A DNA stretch of 24,699 nucleotides from SM23-73-3 sp964580215 (GCA_964580215.1 CAZOJT010000042.1:1-24699), one strand, 5' to 3'; positions 16,269 through 24,665 are shown, counted from the first letter of the stretch. Translations and numbers: made by a program. The notes: generated from the letters alone by a model not told the origin.

Positions 16269-17177
16269 TTAGCATATGGCTGCTCCTAAAGCCATAGAAT
16301 AAAGCTTCATTGCGGCGGAGTCGGATCGGGAAAGAAGAACGATGGGAGCGCCCGCTCCCACCACCACTCCCCCCACCTTTGCATTAGCCAAATAGATCAG
16401 AGACTTGACGAAGATATTTCCGGAGGCTATGTCCGGCACCAGGAATATGTCCGTATCTCCCGCCACCGGCGAGACTATTCCTTTCATCCGAGCCGCCTGA
16501 ATGTCGATGGCCACATCGAATGCAATCGGTCCATCGATGATCACGTCTTTGATGTCGCCCCTTTCCGCCATTTTCACCAGACCAGCCGCATCTACAGTCT
16601 CCTGCATATCCGGATTAACCAGCTCCACAGCCGCCAGACAGGAAACCTTCGGTTTTTCTACTCCCAGCTTCTTTGCCACCTCCACCGCATTGTTTAAGAT
16701 ATCTGCTTTCTGGTTGATATCAGGCTTTATGTTCATCCCCCCGTCGGTAACCAACATCAGTTTATGATATGCCTCAACCTCTATCACAGAAACGTGACTC
16801 AACAGAGCACCGGTGCGAAGTCCGCTCTCCTTATCCAGAACCGCCTTAAGTAAGGTGGAGGTACCCACCTTACCTTTCATCAATATCTCTGCCTTTCCCT
16901 GCTTGACCGTTTCCACTGCTACTTTTGCGGTAAGGTTAGGGTCAGGCACATTAATGATCTCCACCTGATTCAAATCAAGGCTTTTCTTCTTGCACAGCCG
17001 CTCAATTTTAGCCTGGTCACCAATGAGCACGGCAGAGATTATCTTCTCCTCTGTTGCCTGCTTCACCGCTTCGATTATCTCCTCCCCTTCTGCTGAAGCA
17101 ATAGCTAATTTTTTCCTCTCCTTGTTCTTAACTATTGAAATCAACTGATTAAAACTGGTGATTTTCTCCTCGGACAT
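16269..17177 (-). CDS. ptb: Phosphate butyryltransferase-like phosphotransacylase (paralogue 1)
   Basis: This enzyme exchanges CoA of an acyl-CoA for phosphate, giving an acyl phosphate that a kinase can use to make ATP. The ATG at 17177 with GAGGG upstream gives 302 residues, the Ptb length; an in-frame ATG at 17234 adds 19 atypical residues. Family motifs are LMKGKVGTSTLLKAVLDKE with LRTGALLSHVSV, VTDGGMNIKPD, DGPIAFDVAID, VPDIASGNIFVKSL and the final APIVLLSRSDSAAMKLYSMALG. A second member of the family is encoded at 20586-21488. Butyryl-, branched acyl- or acetyl-CoA are all possible substrates; the sequence alone does not decide. No kinase gene is adjacent. Confidence 0.85.
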   Translation of the reverse strand: MSEEKITSFNQLISIVKNKERKKLAIASAEGEEIIEAVKQATEEKIISAVLIGDQAKIERLCKKKSLDLNQVEIINVPDPNLTAKVAVETVKQGKAEILMKGKVGTSTLLKAVLDKESGLRTGALLSHVSVIEVEAYHKLMLVTDGGMNIKPDINQKADILNNAVEVAKKLGVEKPKVSCLAAVELVNPDMQETVDAAGLVKMAERGDIKDVIIDGPIAFDVAIDIQAARMKGIVSPVAGDTDIFLVPDIASGNIFVKSLIYLANAKVGGVVVGAGAPIVLLSRSDSAAMKLYSMALGAAIC

Positions 17178-17292
17178 TTTTCCCTCTGAATAAAAACAGT
17201 CGTTTACTGAAAGGTTTTGTGACTTTAACCACATTTAACCTAATTTTTTTGCATTGGAGACAAGATTCTGCGCCCTTTACCTCACCCCCGTC

Positions 17293-17317
17293 CCCCTCTC
17301 CATGAAATGGAGAGGGG
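17293..17317. repeat. Strong hairpin, 11-bp stem
   Basis: CCCCTCTCCAT is followed after GAA by its exact reverse complement. It belongs to the gene-free stretch 17178-17587 between two minus-strand genes. No T-run follows on either strand. Confidence 0.65.
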
Positions 17318-17473
17318 AATACAGGAGGAGAGGTCTTATCTATTCGAATCTATTCGGACACCTGACCATTTATCTCTCAATATTTGACAGACAACTCTTT
17401 TTGTCAAGCAGTCCTGCGGACATGCTTGACCTACAAGACTTAACACCCGGCAGAACATCATCTACGTTAGTGA

Positions 17474-17569
17474 GGGGGTTGCACCCCCACCCTATGATTG
17501 CGGTCAGACGACCCCAGACGGGAGCGTCCGCTCGCCCGTCTGGGCGGATAGGGATACAACTCCTATCCG
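17474..17569. repeat. Cluster of three hairpins after the tyrosine phenol-lyase-like gene
   Basis: In order: GGGGGT/ACCCCC (17474-17488), CCCAGACGGG/CCCGTCTGGG (17513-17544) and CGGATAGG/CCTATCCG (17545-17569). The last ends 18 bp from the stop codon of the upstream minus-strand gene at 17588, so the cluster may form the 3' end of its transcript. None has a terminator-like T-run. Confidence 0.6.
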
Positions 17570-17587
17570 ATCTCTAAAGTTGCAGGT

Positions 17588-19033
17588 CTACAAGACAGCG
17601 CCAAAGTCCTTCTTGAAAGCTTGGGCTAGCTTTGCTCCCCAATTGTCCAGAGGTTCCAATTTCCCAAAGAAGAATCTGAGCACCGGAGGTTCCTCCACAA
17701 ATTTTAATCCTTTAATTTTGTCCCGGTGCTGGTATAACCATTTTACTCTGTCGACCACGTATTCGAGGTGAGACATGGTATAAACTCTTCTGGGAACTGC
17801 AAGCCGGGCCAGTTCCAGATCGGAGTATATTTCGTTTCCGTCCTGATCCCGGTCCATTGAAATGGTGCCCCTTTCCATGCACCTCACACCGGACGCTATA
17901 TAAATGGCGGCCGCCAACGCTCCCGCAGGATACTGGGATTGGGGCATATCCGGCAAAAACATTTTGGCATCTACGTGGCAGGCCAAACCGCCCGGTGGGG
18001 TGACCACGGGAATCTTTTCTTCGACACACCTTCCAACAAAATATTTCACCTGTTCTGGTACACTGCCGGCAACGCTTATGTCCGTCATCTCCCGAATTCC
18101 GACCGCCATTGCTTCCATCTCCATGAATGAGATGCCGCCATAGGTGAGAAAGCCCTCGTAAAGCGGAAGCCAGGGTTTTATCAGTTCATAAAAATCCTTA
18201 TTATTGGTGGCGATCAATCCTCCTCTGGCACAACTGTTTTTCCTGGCACTCATGTATATTATGTCAAAGTAACCAACCGTTTCCTTGACTATCTCTCCGA
18301 CGGTGCGGTTTTCATATCCTTTTTCTCTAAGCTTTACAAAATAGGAGTTCTCGGAGATTAAGGTTGCATCCATGAGCAAAGTAATTTTGTGTTCGGTGCA
18401 AATCTGCCTGACCTTTTTTAGATTTTCCATAGAGAAAGGTTGTCCGCCCAAAAGATTTGTGGTGGCTTCCATCCGGACAAAGGGTATCTTATCCTTTCCA
18501 TATTTTTTTATGACGTCATTCAGCTTCTGGATGTCTATATTGCCTTTAAAAAGATTGGTGCTTTGCGTATTGAGGGCTTCATCAGCATAAATCTCCAAAA
18601 CTTTTCCTCCCGCCAACTCGATGTGCGCTTTGGTGGTGGTAAAATGATAGTTCATGGGGATGACGTCACCCGGCTTGACGAAAACCTTGGCTATTAGATG
18701 CTCCGAGGCTCTTCCCTGGTGGGTGGGCAAAACGTATTTGAGCCCCAAAACGTCATCTATGGCAGAGGTCAATTTGTAAAAGGTTTCACAGCCAGCATAA
18801 GCATTGTCAGAGACCATCATGGCCCCCAGTTGGCAATCGGACATTGCATTGGTCCCGCTGTCCGTTAACATGTCAATGAATATGTCTCTGCTCCTGAGCG
18901 AGAATGTGTTGTAGCCACCTTCTTCTATGGCTTTGAGCCTCTCGTCAACTGGGATAAGATTGCTCTTCTGCACGAACTTTATCTTGTGCATCTCCACGGG
19001 AATCTCTTTGCCGTTTGAAAGCTTCAGAATCAT
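17588..19033 (-). CDS. Tyrosine phenol-lyase / tryptophanase family PLP lyase
   Basis: This beta-eliminating lyase would split an aromatic amino acid into pyruvate, ammonia and a phenol or indole. It has 481 residues against 456 for Citrobacter tyrosine phenol-lyase (TPL). The Schiff-base lysine is Lys265 in MSARKN. Positions separating the two families look TPL-like: Thr132 in FTTT (TPL Thr124; Asp in tryptophanase), Arg388 in GVRCMERG (TPL Arg381; Ile in tryptophanase) and Phe454-Phe455 (TPL Phe448-449). Tyr79 and Arg415 match TPL Tyr71 and Arg404. However, the arginine that both families have in D-A/S-T/A-R (TPL Arg217, near the PLP 3'-oxygen) is Leu225, and Lys256 is Arg264. The start has AAGGAGG at 6-nt spacing. 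The fold is certain; the substrate is open. Confidence 0.85.
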   Translation of the reverse strand: MILKLSNGKEIPVEMHKIKFVQKSNLIPVDERLKAIEEGGYNTFSLRSRDIFIDMLTDSGTNAMSDCQLGAMMVSDNAYAGCETFYKLTSAIDDVLGLKYVLPTHQGRASEHLIAKVFVKPGDVIPMNYHFTTTKAHIELAGGKVLEIYADEALNTQSTNLFKGNIDIQKLNDVIKKYGKDKIPFVRMEATTNLLGGQPFSMENLKKVRQICTEHKITLLMDATLISENSYFVKLREKGYENRTVGEIVKETVGYFDIIYMSARKNSCARGGLIATNNKDFYELIKPWLPLYEGFLTYGGISFMEMEAMAVGIREMTDISVAGSVPEQVKYFVGRCVEEKIPVVTPPGGLACHVDAKMFLPDMPQSQYPAGALAAAIYIASGVRCMERGTISMDRDQDGNEIYSDLELARLAVPRRVYTMSHLEYVVDRVKWLYQHRDKIKGLKFVEEPPVLRFFFGKLEPLDNWGAKLAQAFKKDFGAVL

Positions 19034-19294
19034 TTGAACCTCCTTATGGGTTGAGTTTGAGTCGTTTCTTTACAAATACTTGAATTCCTCTTTTAAATAT
19101 GATTCTGCAACACCAGATCATAAACACCCTGCCAGACTCTGCGTCTGAAATCACCTTCCTCATGCAAATCGTTTCGAGGAAACGTAACAACACCTACTGA
19201 GTAATTTTTGGTTTTATTGACTAGTGCCTCATCTACAAGGTTTTAGTAAGTTTTTAAATCTGAGTCTCAACAAAACGTATTATTGGTTGCTCTT

Positions 19295-19363
19295 AGACGG
19301 ATGTTATCATCCGTCTTCCCGTCTGGCTGGATGACGGAGACCCATCTGGGATAACATCCAGCC
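19295..19363. repeat. Twin hairpins with 9-bp stems and shared GGATG/CATCC core
   Basis: AGACGGATG/CATCCGTCT (19295-19316, loop TTAT) is followed by GGCTGGATG/CATCCAGCC (19325-19363). The words GGATGTTATC and GATAACATCC also pair across the two, so alternative folds exist. It lies in the 509-bp gene-free stretch 19034-19542, the rest of which shows nothing I can name. Confidence 0.65.
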
Positions 19364-19542
19364 GGAGCACAAAGAAGCTACATTTTGTTAGTTGTTAGAA
19401 AACTAGGTTGTCGATCAAGTTTTACGGTAATGCCTCGAACTGAACTCGAACTTTTTTGTCTTTCACGAAAGTATACTCAACTTTCTATAGATACAATTTC
19501 CTTTTATCACTAAGATATCATTTATTTGTTCAATTTATCCAA

Positions 19543-20466
19543 TTATTTCACATAAGTCAGCCAATTATATCTATCTTCAGCTTCTCCGCTGACGATACCG
19601 AAGAATCTCTCCTGCAGTTTTTTGGTTACCGGACCCCGCTTGCCATCTCCTACCTGCACCCTATCTATGGAGCTTATGGGGGTTATCTCTGCCGCACTTC
19701 CAGTGAAGAATACCTCATCTGCGATATACAATGCCTCTCGGGGAATGTTTTGCTCGATCACCTTGATCCCCATATCAAGCGCCAAGAGAATTACCGTGTT
19801 TCTGGTTATACCGGGCAAAATGGAAGCGCTGAAAGGCGGGGTGATCAGGGCACCATCTCTCACTATGAACACATTTTCGCCGCTTCCTTCACTTACAAAT
19901 CCAAACACATCTAAGGCGATTCCCTCCACATACCCGTGCTCCTTCGCCTCCAGTTTTATCAATTGAGCATTCATATAGTTGGCGCCACTTTTAGCCATAT
20001 CCGGCATGGTATTGGGAGCCATTCGATTCCAGGAGGAGACGCAAACCGACACTCCATTTTCTAAAGCCTCAGGACCTAAATATGCTCCCCATCTCCAGAC
20101 GGCCAAGCATACGTCCACCGGACAGCCAGTAGGGTCCACTCCTAATTGTTCGTATCCCCGATATACCACTGGTCTGATATAACACTCATCCAACTTATTT
20201 ATCTTTATCAGATCGATGATAGCCTGGTTGATTTCCTCCCTGGTGAATGGTATTTCCATACGGTAGATCTTGCACGAATTAAATAGCCGGTCGGTATGAG
20301 CCTGCAATCGGAAGATGGCAGGTCCATTCTTGGTCTTATAACACCGCGCTCCTTCAAAAATGCTGGAGCCGTAGTGAACCACATGGGAAAGCACGTGAAT
20401 TTTGGCATCGTCCCAGTTAATTAACTTTCCGTTCATCCATATCTTTTCAACCTTCTCAAAAGGCAT
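19543..20466 (-). CDS. ilvE: Branched-chain amino acid aminotransferase
   Basis: This class IV PLP transaminase interconverts leucine, isoleucine or valine with their 2-oxo acids, using glutamate/2-oxoglutarate. From the ATG at 20466 it has 307 residues; a tandem ATG at 20469 lies too close to the AAGGAGG ribosome site. Motifs are HVLSHVVHYGSSIFEGARCY (24-43 from this start), the catalytic Lys159 in MAKSGANYMNAQL, YVEGIALDVFGFVSEGSGENVF and FFTGSAAEITPI. These fit IlvE better than D-amino acid transaminase or ADC lyase. It lies between the phenol-lyase-like enzyme and the second phosphotransacylase, fitting branched-chain amino acid breakdown, although IlvE also serves biosynthesis. Confidence 0.95.
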   Translation of the reverse strand: MPFEKVEKIWMNGKLINWDDAKIHVLSHVVHYGSSIFEGARCYKTKNGPAIFRLQAHTDRLFNSCKIYRMEIPFTREEINQAIIDLIKINKLDECYIRPVVYRGYEQLGVDPTGCPVDVCLAVWRWGAYLGPEALENGVSVCVSSWNRMAPNTMPDMAKSGANYMNAQLIKLEAKEHGYVEGIALDVFGFVSEGSGENVFIVRDGALITPPFSASILPGITRNTVILLALDMGIKVIEQNIPREALYIADEVFFTGSAAEITPISSIDRVQVGDGKRGPVTKKLQERFFGIVSGEAEDRYNWLTYVK

Positions 20467-20549
20467 CATTCCTCCTTGGTTTAATATCAGTTGATTGCAG
20501 AAAACTTTATTCGCAAAAACCCAGCAACAAATTCCAGAACTTAATTTAT

Positions 20550-20579
20550 TCCAGAACCTAACTTAAGTTAGGTTCTGGA
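20550..20579. repeat. Perfect 30-bp palindrome, copy 3 of 3
   Basis: The core 20551-20578 is identical to the palindrome at 8553-8580 and is extended by one further base pair. It begins 6 bp after the stop codon of the phosphotransacylase gene at 20586. A partial extra left arm, ATTCCAGAACTTAA, stands at 20531-20544. Confidence 0.85.
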
Positions 20580-20585
20580 TTTTGT

Positions 20586-21488
20586 TCATCCCTTACAGCT
20601 TGCCACGCCCAGTGCAATGGAGGTGAATTTCGTCTCATGCGAATCAGCGCGAGAGGTTAGGACCACAGGAACTTTAGTTCCCACCACAATGGCGGCGCAC
20701 TTTGCCTGAGCAAATTCTATTAACGTTTTATAAATAGCATTCCCGGTTTCGATATCAGGACACAAAAGTATATCAACTTTTCCCGGCATCGGGCTGTTAA
20801 TGCCTTTTATCTTGGCAGACTCTTCTGAGACCGCATTATCCAGACCAAATGGTCCATCCACCAAAGCTCCTTTAATTTGACCCCGCTTTGCCATCATGGA
20901 AAGACAGGCACAATCCAGGGTGGCGGGCATCTTGTCAGGATACACCTTTTCCACCGCGGCAATGCAGGCTACATTGGGCAAATCAATCCCCAATGAACGG
21001 GCAACATCGACTGCGTTCTGGATGATTTGAGCTTTCTCCATCAGAGATGGGGCGATGTTTATGGCGGCATCGGTGATCATTAAAAGTTTAGGATATGTGG
21101 GGATCTCAAAAACCGCCAAATGGCTGAGAAGCTTGCCCGTGCCCAAACCTTTTTCCTTGTCCAGAATCGCCTTCATGAAATACGCAGTTCCCACCAGTCC
21201 CTTCATCACCAAATCTGCCTCTCCCCTGTTCACCAACTCACAGCATCTCAGAGAAGCAGAAAATCCATCCGCCTCCTGCCGGATTTCAAATTTTGAAATA
21301 TCAATCTGATTTTTTGTAGCCAATTCCTTAATTTTTTCCCGCCCACCCACCAGAACCGGCTCTACTATCTTCTCCTTCCGGGCTTGCTCTAAAGCCAGAA
21401 GAACCCCCTCATCCTCCGCCTGTGCTACTGCAACTTTTTTGGGACCGATCCTTTTGGCAAAACTCAAAATGTCATCTAATGTCTTCAT
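20586..21488 (-). CDS. Phosphate butyryltransferase/acetyltransferase-like phosphotransacylase (paralogue 2)
   Basis: This is a 300-residue member of the same family as 16269-17177, clearly diverged from it. The family landmarks are present: LVMKGLVGTAYFMKAILDKE, LGTGKLLSHLAVFEI, MITDAAINIAP, VDGPFGLDNAVSEE, CPDIETGNAIYKTL and the terminal VPVVLTSRADSHETKFTSIALG. Two adjacent ATGs (21491, 21488) follow AAGGTG; the second has the better spacing. The gene precedes ilvE on the same strand, with the palindrome repeat in the 116-bp gap. It probably forms an acyl phosphate from an acyl-CoA produced by amino-acid or fatty-acid breakdown; the substrate cannot be told from sequence. Confidence 0.84.
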   Translation of the reverse strand: MKTLDDILSFAKRIGPKKVAVAQAEDEGVLLALEQARKEKIVEPVLVGGREKIKELATKNQIDISKFEIRQEADGFSASLRCCELVNRGEADLVMKGLVGTAYFMKAILDKEKGLGTGKLLSHLAVFEIPTYPKLLMITDAAINIAPSLMEKAQIIQNAVDVARSLGIDLPNVACIAAVEKVYPDKMPATLDCACLSMMAKRGQIKGALVDGPFGLDNAVSEESAKIKGINSPMPGKVDILLCPDIETGNAIYKTLIEFAQAKCAAIVVGTKVPVVLTSRADSHETKFTSIALGVASCKG

Positions 21489-21535
21489 CACCTTGGGGAT
21501 TTCTCCGATATAATATTCAGCGTCAAAAATAGTGA

Positions 21536-21563
21536 TTGACAGCCAAGTTCAAAGTTTTATAAT
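21536..21563 (+). promoter_or_regulatory. Consensus sigma-70 promoter of the zinc-ribbon gene
   Basis: A perfect TTGACA (21536-21541) and a perfect TATAAT (21558-21563) are separated by 16 bp. Transcription would start near 21570, about 84 nt before the ATG at 21654. Confidence 0.75.
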
Positions 21564-21653
21564 ATAAGATCATAGAGTCAACAAAGCAAGAAATAAAAAT
21601 GGAGGAACAATTCGTTTACTTGCAATCACAGAGCTAAAAGTGCGGAGATTTTG

Positions 21654-22034
21654 ATGCAGACATGCCCTTTTTGCAATACCACTTTAGATGATAATAGCAC
21701 CTTCTGCAAAGTGTGCGGATATTCCTTGGTCTTGCCTCTTTCTCAACCTTTCTTTCCTCACAGAAAATTTTATTTCACCCTGTCCGTTATGAGCATCCTT
21801 TCGGGAATTCTGGCTTGCGTTTTTACATTCTTCCCTCCCTTGTATATGGGAAGTTTGTTTTTAGTCATAGGAGCGATAGGACTGGCAGGGGTCACTCTGG
21901 AGAGGGCTTGGGGAAAGTTTGATACTCTTCTAATCAAAATCCTGGCCATACTCGGCTTGTTCTTCGGCGTGCTGGGCTACATATTTTTCATGTTCATCCA
22001 CTCCAACGTTCCTGGCTGTGGTTACTCCATGTAG
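21654..22034 (+). CDS. Small zinc-ribbon membrane protein
   Basis: The product has 126 residues. The N-terminus is a zinc ribbon with two CxxC pairs: CPFC near residue 4 and CKVC near 18. After a short linker come three hydrophobic segments (about 38-58, 63-80 and 92-113), so the ribbon probably faces the cytoplasm with the rest in the membrane. The ATG at 21654 has CGGAG 6 nt upstream; a TTG immediately before it is less likely. No named family comes to mind beyond the common zinc-ribbon plus membrane-helices layout. It is transcribed divergently from the phosphotransacylase gene, from a strong promoter. Its function is unknown. Confidence 0.8.
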   Translation: MQTCPFCNTTLDDNSTFCKVCGYSLVLPLSQPFFPHRKFYFTLSVMSILSGILACVFTFFPPLYMGSLFLVIGAIGLAGVTLERAWGKFDTLLIKILAILGLFFGVLGYIFFMFIHSNVPGCGYSM

Positions 22035-22179
22035 CTTAAAACAAAGCCACCATTATCCCCAGAGAAATAAGATTCTTTACAGAATGGGCAATTAGTCTTA
22101 TATTCTAAGTGTAAAAAACTTGGGTGATCTTATTTATTAAAATTATGAAATTTTGAGTTCTTCATAAAAAACCGCGCAG

Positions 22180-22244
22180 GCAAACCTTCATGGCTTGCCA
22201 GCCTTGGTATGAACCATCTGGTTCATACCAAGCCGTAAAGGCTT
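22180..22244. repeat. Hairpin cluster around a 14-bp perfect stem
   Basis: CTTGGTATGAACCA (22203-22216) is followed after TC by its exact reverse complement (22219-22232). Weaker stems flank it: GGCAAACC with GGCTTGCC (22181-22200, one mismatch) and AAGCC with GGCTT (22230-22244). It lies in the 319-bp gap 22035-22353, which otherwise shows no gene. Confidence 0.65.
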
Positions 22245-22353
22245 GGCTACGCCGAATAATTAACAACATGAAAACCAATGCTCATCCAACCATTGCACCA
22301 AAAATAAAAAGTGTTTCGGGGTGATACTTTACTGAAGAATAACAACTGTCATT

Positions 22354-24549
22354 ATGAAGTCGAAGAAAAAAAGCTTAGTTACAAAAAAGAAAAATGAACC
22401 TGAAAGAAAATTACCGTCCTGGGAAAACATAACTATCGCACTTTCCTTGCTTTTGCTCTCCCTCTTATGGATCAGTTCCTTCTTTCCGGAAAGAAGATTG
22501 TGGGGGATCAATCATTGGGCCTACTTTCCACTGTGGCTAAGAACTCTGGTGATCGCATTTGCATTCCTCATCTTCATTCCGCAAGTAAACCGAAGCCTTC
22601 GGATTTTCTTCAACCAGACCGTTGTCCCGGTTTTCCGCTATCTGGTGGAGAGGCGAAGGTATTCAGGCTATGTGTTGGTGGTCATAACTTCTCTTTTGGT
22701 ATTTTACCTTTTTGGAACTAAAACTCACCTTCTGGGCGATGGATTTCAGATACTGGAAAGCATCAATACTGGCACTCTTTCGGTCAACTGGAGTCAACCC
22801 TTAGCTATCTGGATTTATCTGTCCTCATTTGATTTGCTTAATCAAATCTTTCATCTGGACGGTGCGTCAGTTTATGCTATAGTCAGCTACTTAAGTGGTA
22901 TAATATATGTCATATTTGCTCTCCGAATGGCAATCCTTCTGGGGAAAGGTTCCTCCACCCGGATGTTCGTGTTTCTCATTTTGATATTGATGGGAAGCAC
23001 CCAGCTTTTTTTCGGCTATGCGGAGCATTATCCTCTGCTTTGTTGTGGCATCCTGATATATCTTTTTTATTCTCTGAAATATCTGCACAGAGAAACAAAG
23101 ATTTTGGTTCCGGTGATAATCTTTTTTATCCTAATACCTTTGCATTTCTCTTCTTTGTATCTTTTTCCATCAATACTGTTTCTTTTCTTTTTCACCAGAG
23201 AAGGGAAAGACTTAGCTCATACATTCAAAAGCAAAAAAACTCCAATTGCGTTTTTCTTCCTGTTGTTGATATTTGCAGGTTTAGTTTTATATATTCGCGA
23301 ATACAACTGGTATGTTTTCAGCTATTTTGTTCCGCTTCTCCATGGGGGTTACACCGGACCGAATTATACTCTATTTTCCCCTTCCCATATCTTAGATTTT
23401 CTAAATCAGCAACTTTTAATTTCCCCTGTCGGTTTAGCTCTGTTTTTAGTCTTTTTGATTTTTAAGCCAAAACCCCTGAGCACAAAAGATCGGATATTTC
23501 AATTCCTGTTGATCGTGTCTGTGGCACAACTTCTTTTCAATTTTCTCATCAACCCCGGATTGGGAGCACCCAGAGACTGGGATCTTTTCGCCAGCGTGGG
23601 ACTGGGATACACGGTGCTGGCTTTATATCTTTTTAGCCAAATTTCACCAGATCCAAAGGTTAGCTATCTAAAACTTAACTTGATCATCGTCGCCCTCATT
23701 TTCACCCTACCCTGGATACTCATAAACGCCAACCCCGATATGTCTGTGGCTCGATTCAGAAACCTTTTAGACCTTGATCCAAAAAAAAGTCGCAATGGAC
23801 ATTTTATTTTGGCTGGCTATTTTGACGGTATAGGGAAAACAGAAGAGGTGGATCGAGAGAACAGAATGATACAGGAAAAATTTCCTGAAGTTGCACCGGT
23901 CAATCAGGGATTGGATCTTCTGCTAAAGGGCGATCTTGAACAGGCTTATCAGCGATTCACCCGATCCATCCAGATCTCACCTGATTTTGCTGAAGCGCAC
24001 GCTGGCTTGGCCCGGTATTATTTTAAAACTGGGAATCTTCAGAAATCTGAGATGGCGTTAAAGAAAACGTTAGAATTGAAGCCAGACCACAGAAGCTCTT
24101 ATGCGAACTTAGGAGACATCTACATACAAAAAGGAGATTTCAAAAAAGCGGAAAAGTTTTACACCAAGTCTGTGAAACTGGGAATCGACGACCCCCAGGT
24201 GTTTAACAATCTTGGTATCTTGTATGCCCAATTGGGAAAGCCGGATAAAGCTGTTTCATTCTACCGGAAAGCCATAGCCAAAAACACGAATTTCGTTGAA
24301 GCACATTACGGGTTAGCATTTATCTATTACCAACAGGGAAAGTTGAAAGAATCATTGAGGGAGACCAATTTGCTTTTGCAGATAGATTCCCATTTTGCCT
24401 TGGGATATTATCAACTTGGATTGACCTATGAAGGTCTGGGAAGAAAAAGAGAGGCGGTTTTTGCCTACCAAAGATACTTAAAGATGCAACCCAACGATCC
24501 CAAAGCCGATCACATTAAGAAATTAATTGAAAGGCTAAAAACAGAATAG
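22354..24549 (+). CDS. Polytopic membrane protein with C-terminal TPR domain
   Basis: The product has 731 residues. A Lys-rich start is followed by about eleven or twelve hydrophobic segments (25-45, 58-78, 103-121, 147-167, 172-196, 203-222, 227-241, 249-280, 298-314, 355-370, 381-400, 412-430, 440-458), not all certain. The first long external loop contains THLLGDGFQ (124-132); later loops carry GYAEHYP (221-227) and GAPRDWD (404-410). Such acidic loop motifs in a multi-helix protein recall GT-C glycosyltransferases (PMT/O-mannosyltransferase type), but I cannot confirm that family. From about 515 to 720 there are six 34-residue TPRs. The start has no obvious ribosome site. An envelope glycosylation role is a guess; membrane location and TPRs are firm. 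Confidence 0.82.
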   Translation: MKSKKKSLVTKKKNEPERKLPSWENITIALSLLLLSLLWISSFFPERRLWGINHWAYFPLWLRTLVIAFAFLIFIPQVNRSLRIFFNQTVVPVFRYLVERRRYSGYVLVVITSLLVFYLFGTKTHLLGDGFQILESINTGTLSVNWSQPLAIWIYLSSFDLLNQIFHLDGASVYAIVSYLSGIIYVIFALRMAILLGKGSSTRMFVFLILILMGSTQLFFGYAEHYPLLCCGILIYLFYSLKYLHRETKILVPVIIFFILIPLHFSSLYLFPSILFLFFFTREGKDLAHTFKSKKTPIAFFFLLLIFAGLVLYIREYNWYVFSYFVPLLHGGYTGPNYTLFSPSHILDFLNQQLLISPVGLALFLVFLIFKPKPLSTKDRIFQFLLIVSVAQLLFNFLINPGLGAPRDWDLFASVGLGYTVLALYLFSQISPDPKVSYLKLNLIIVALIFTLPWILINANPDMSVARFRNLLDLDPKKSRNGHFILAGYFDGIGKTEEVDRENRMIQEKFPEVAPVNQGLDLLLKGDLEQAYQRFTRSIQISPDFAEAHAGLARYYFKTGNLQKSEMALKKTLELKPDHRSSYANLGDIYIQKGDFKKAEKFYTKSVKLGIDDPQVFNNLGILYAQLGKPDKAVSFYRKAIAKNTNFVEAHYGLAFIYYQQGKLKESLRETNLLLQIDSHFALGYYQLGLTYEGLGRKREAVFAYQRYLKMQPNDPKADHIKKLIERLKTE

Positions 24550-24665
24550 AAGCTCTTTTAATTTTTCACTCCACTTTTCACTTTTGTGGAAGACATTGGT
24601 CTAAACTGAAGATAGAAACGATGATAGTTACTAAGAGGAGCAGTAAACAGTTTACATCTTATTAT

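Noticed and set aside
17588..19033. Plain tryptophanase (tnaA) assignment
   Set aside because: The tryptophanase-specific Asp, Ile and His positions are Thr132, Arg388 and Phe454, so a tnaA label would be misleading.
8553..20579. The three palindromes as ordinary rho-independent terminators
   Set aside because: Stems are perfect and follow stop codons, but none is followed by the run of T expected on the transcribed strand. I describe them as repeats of unknown function.
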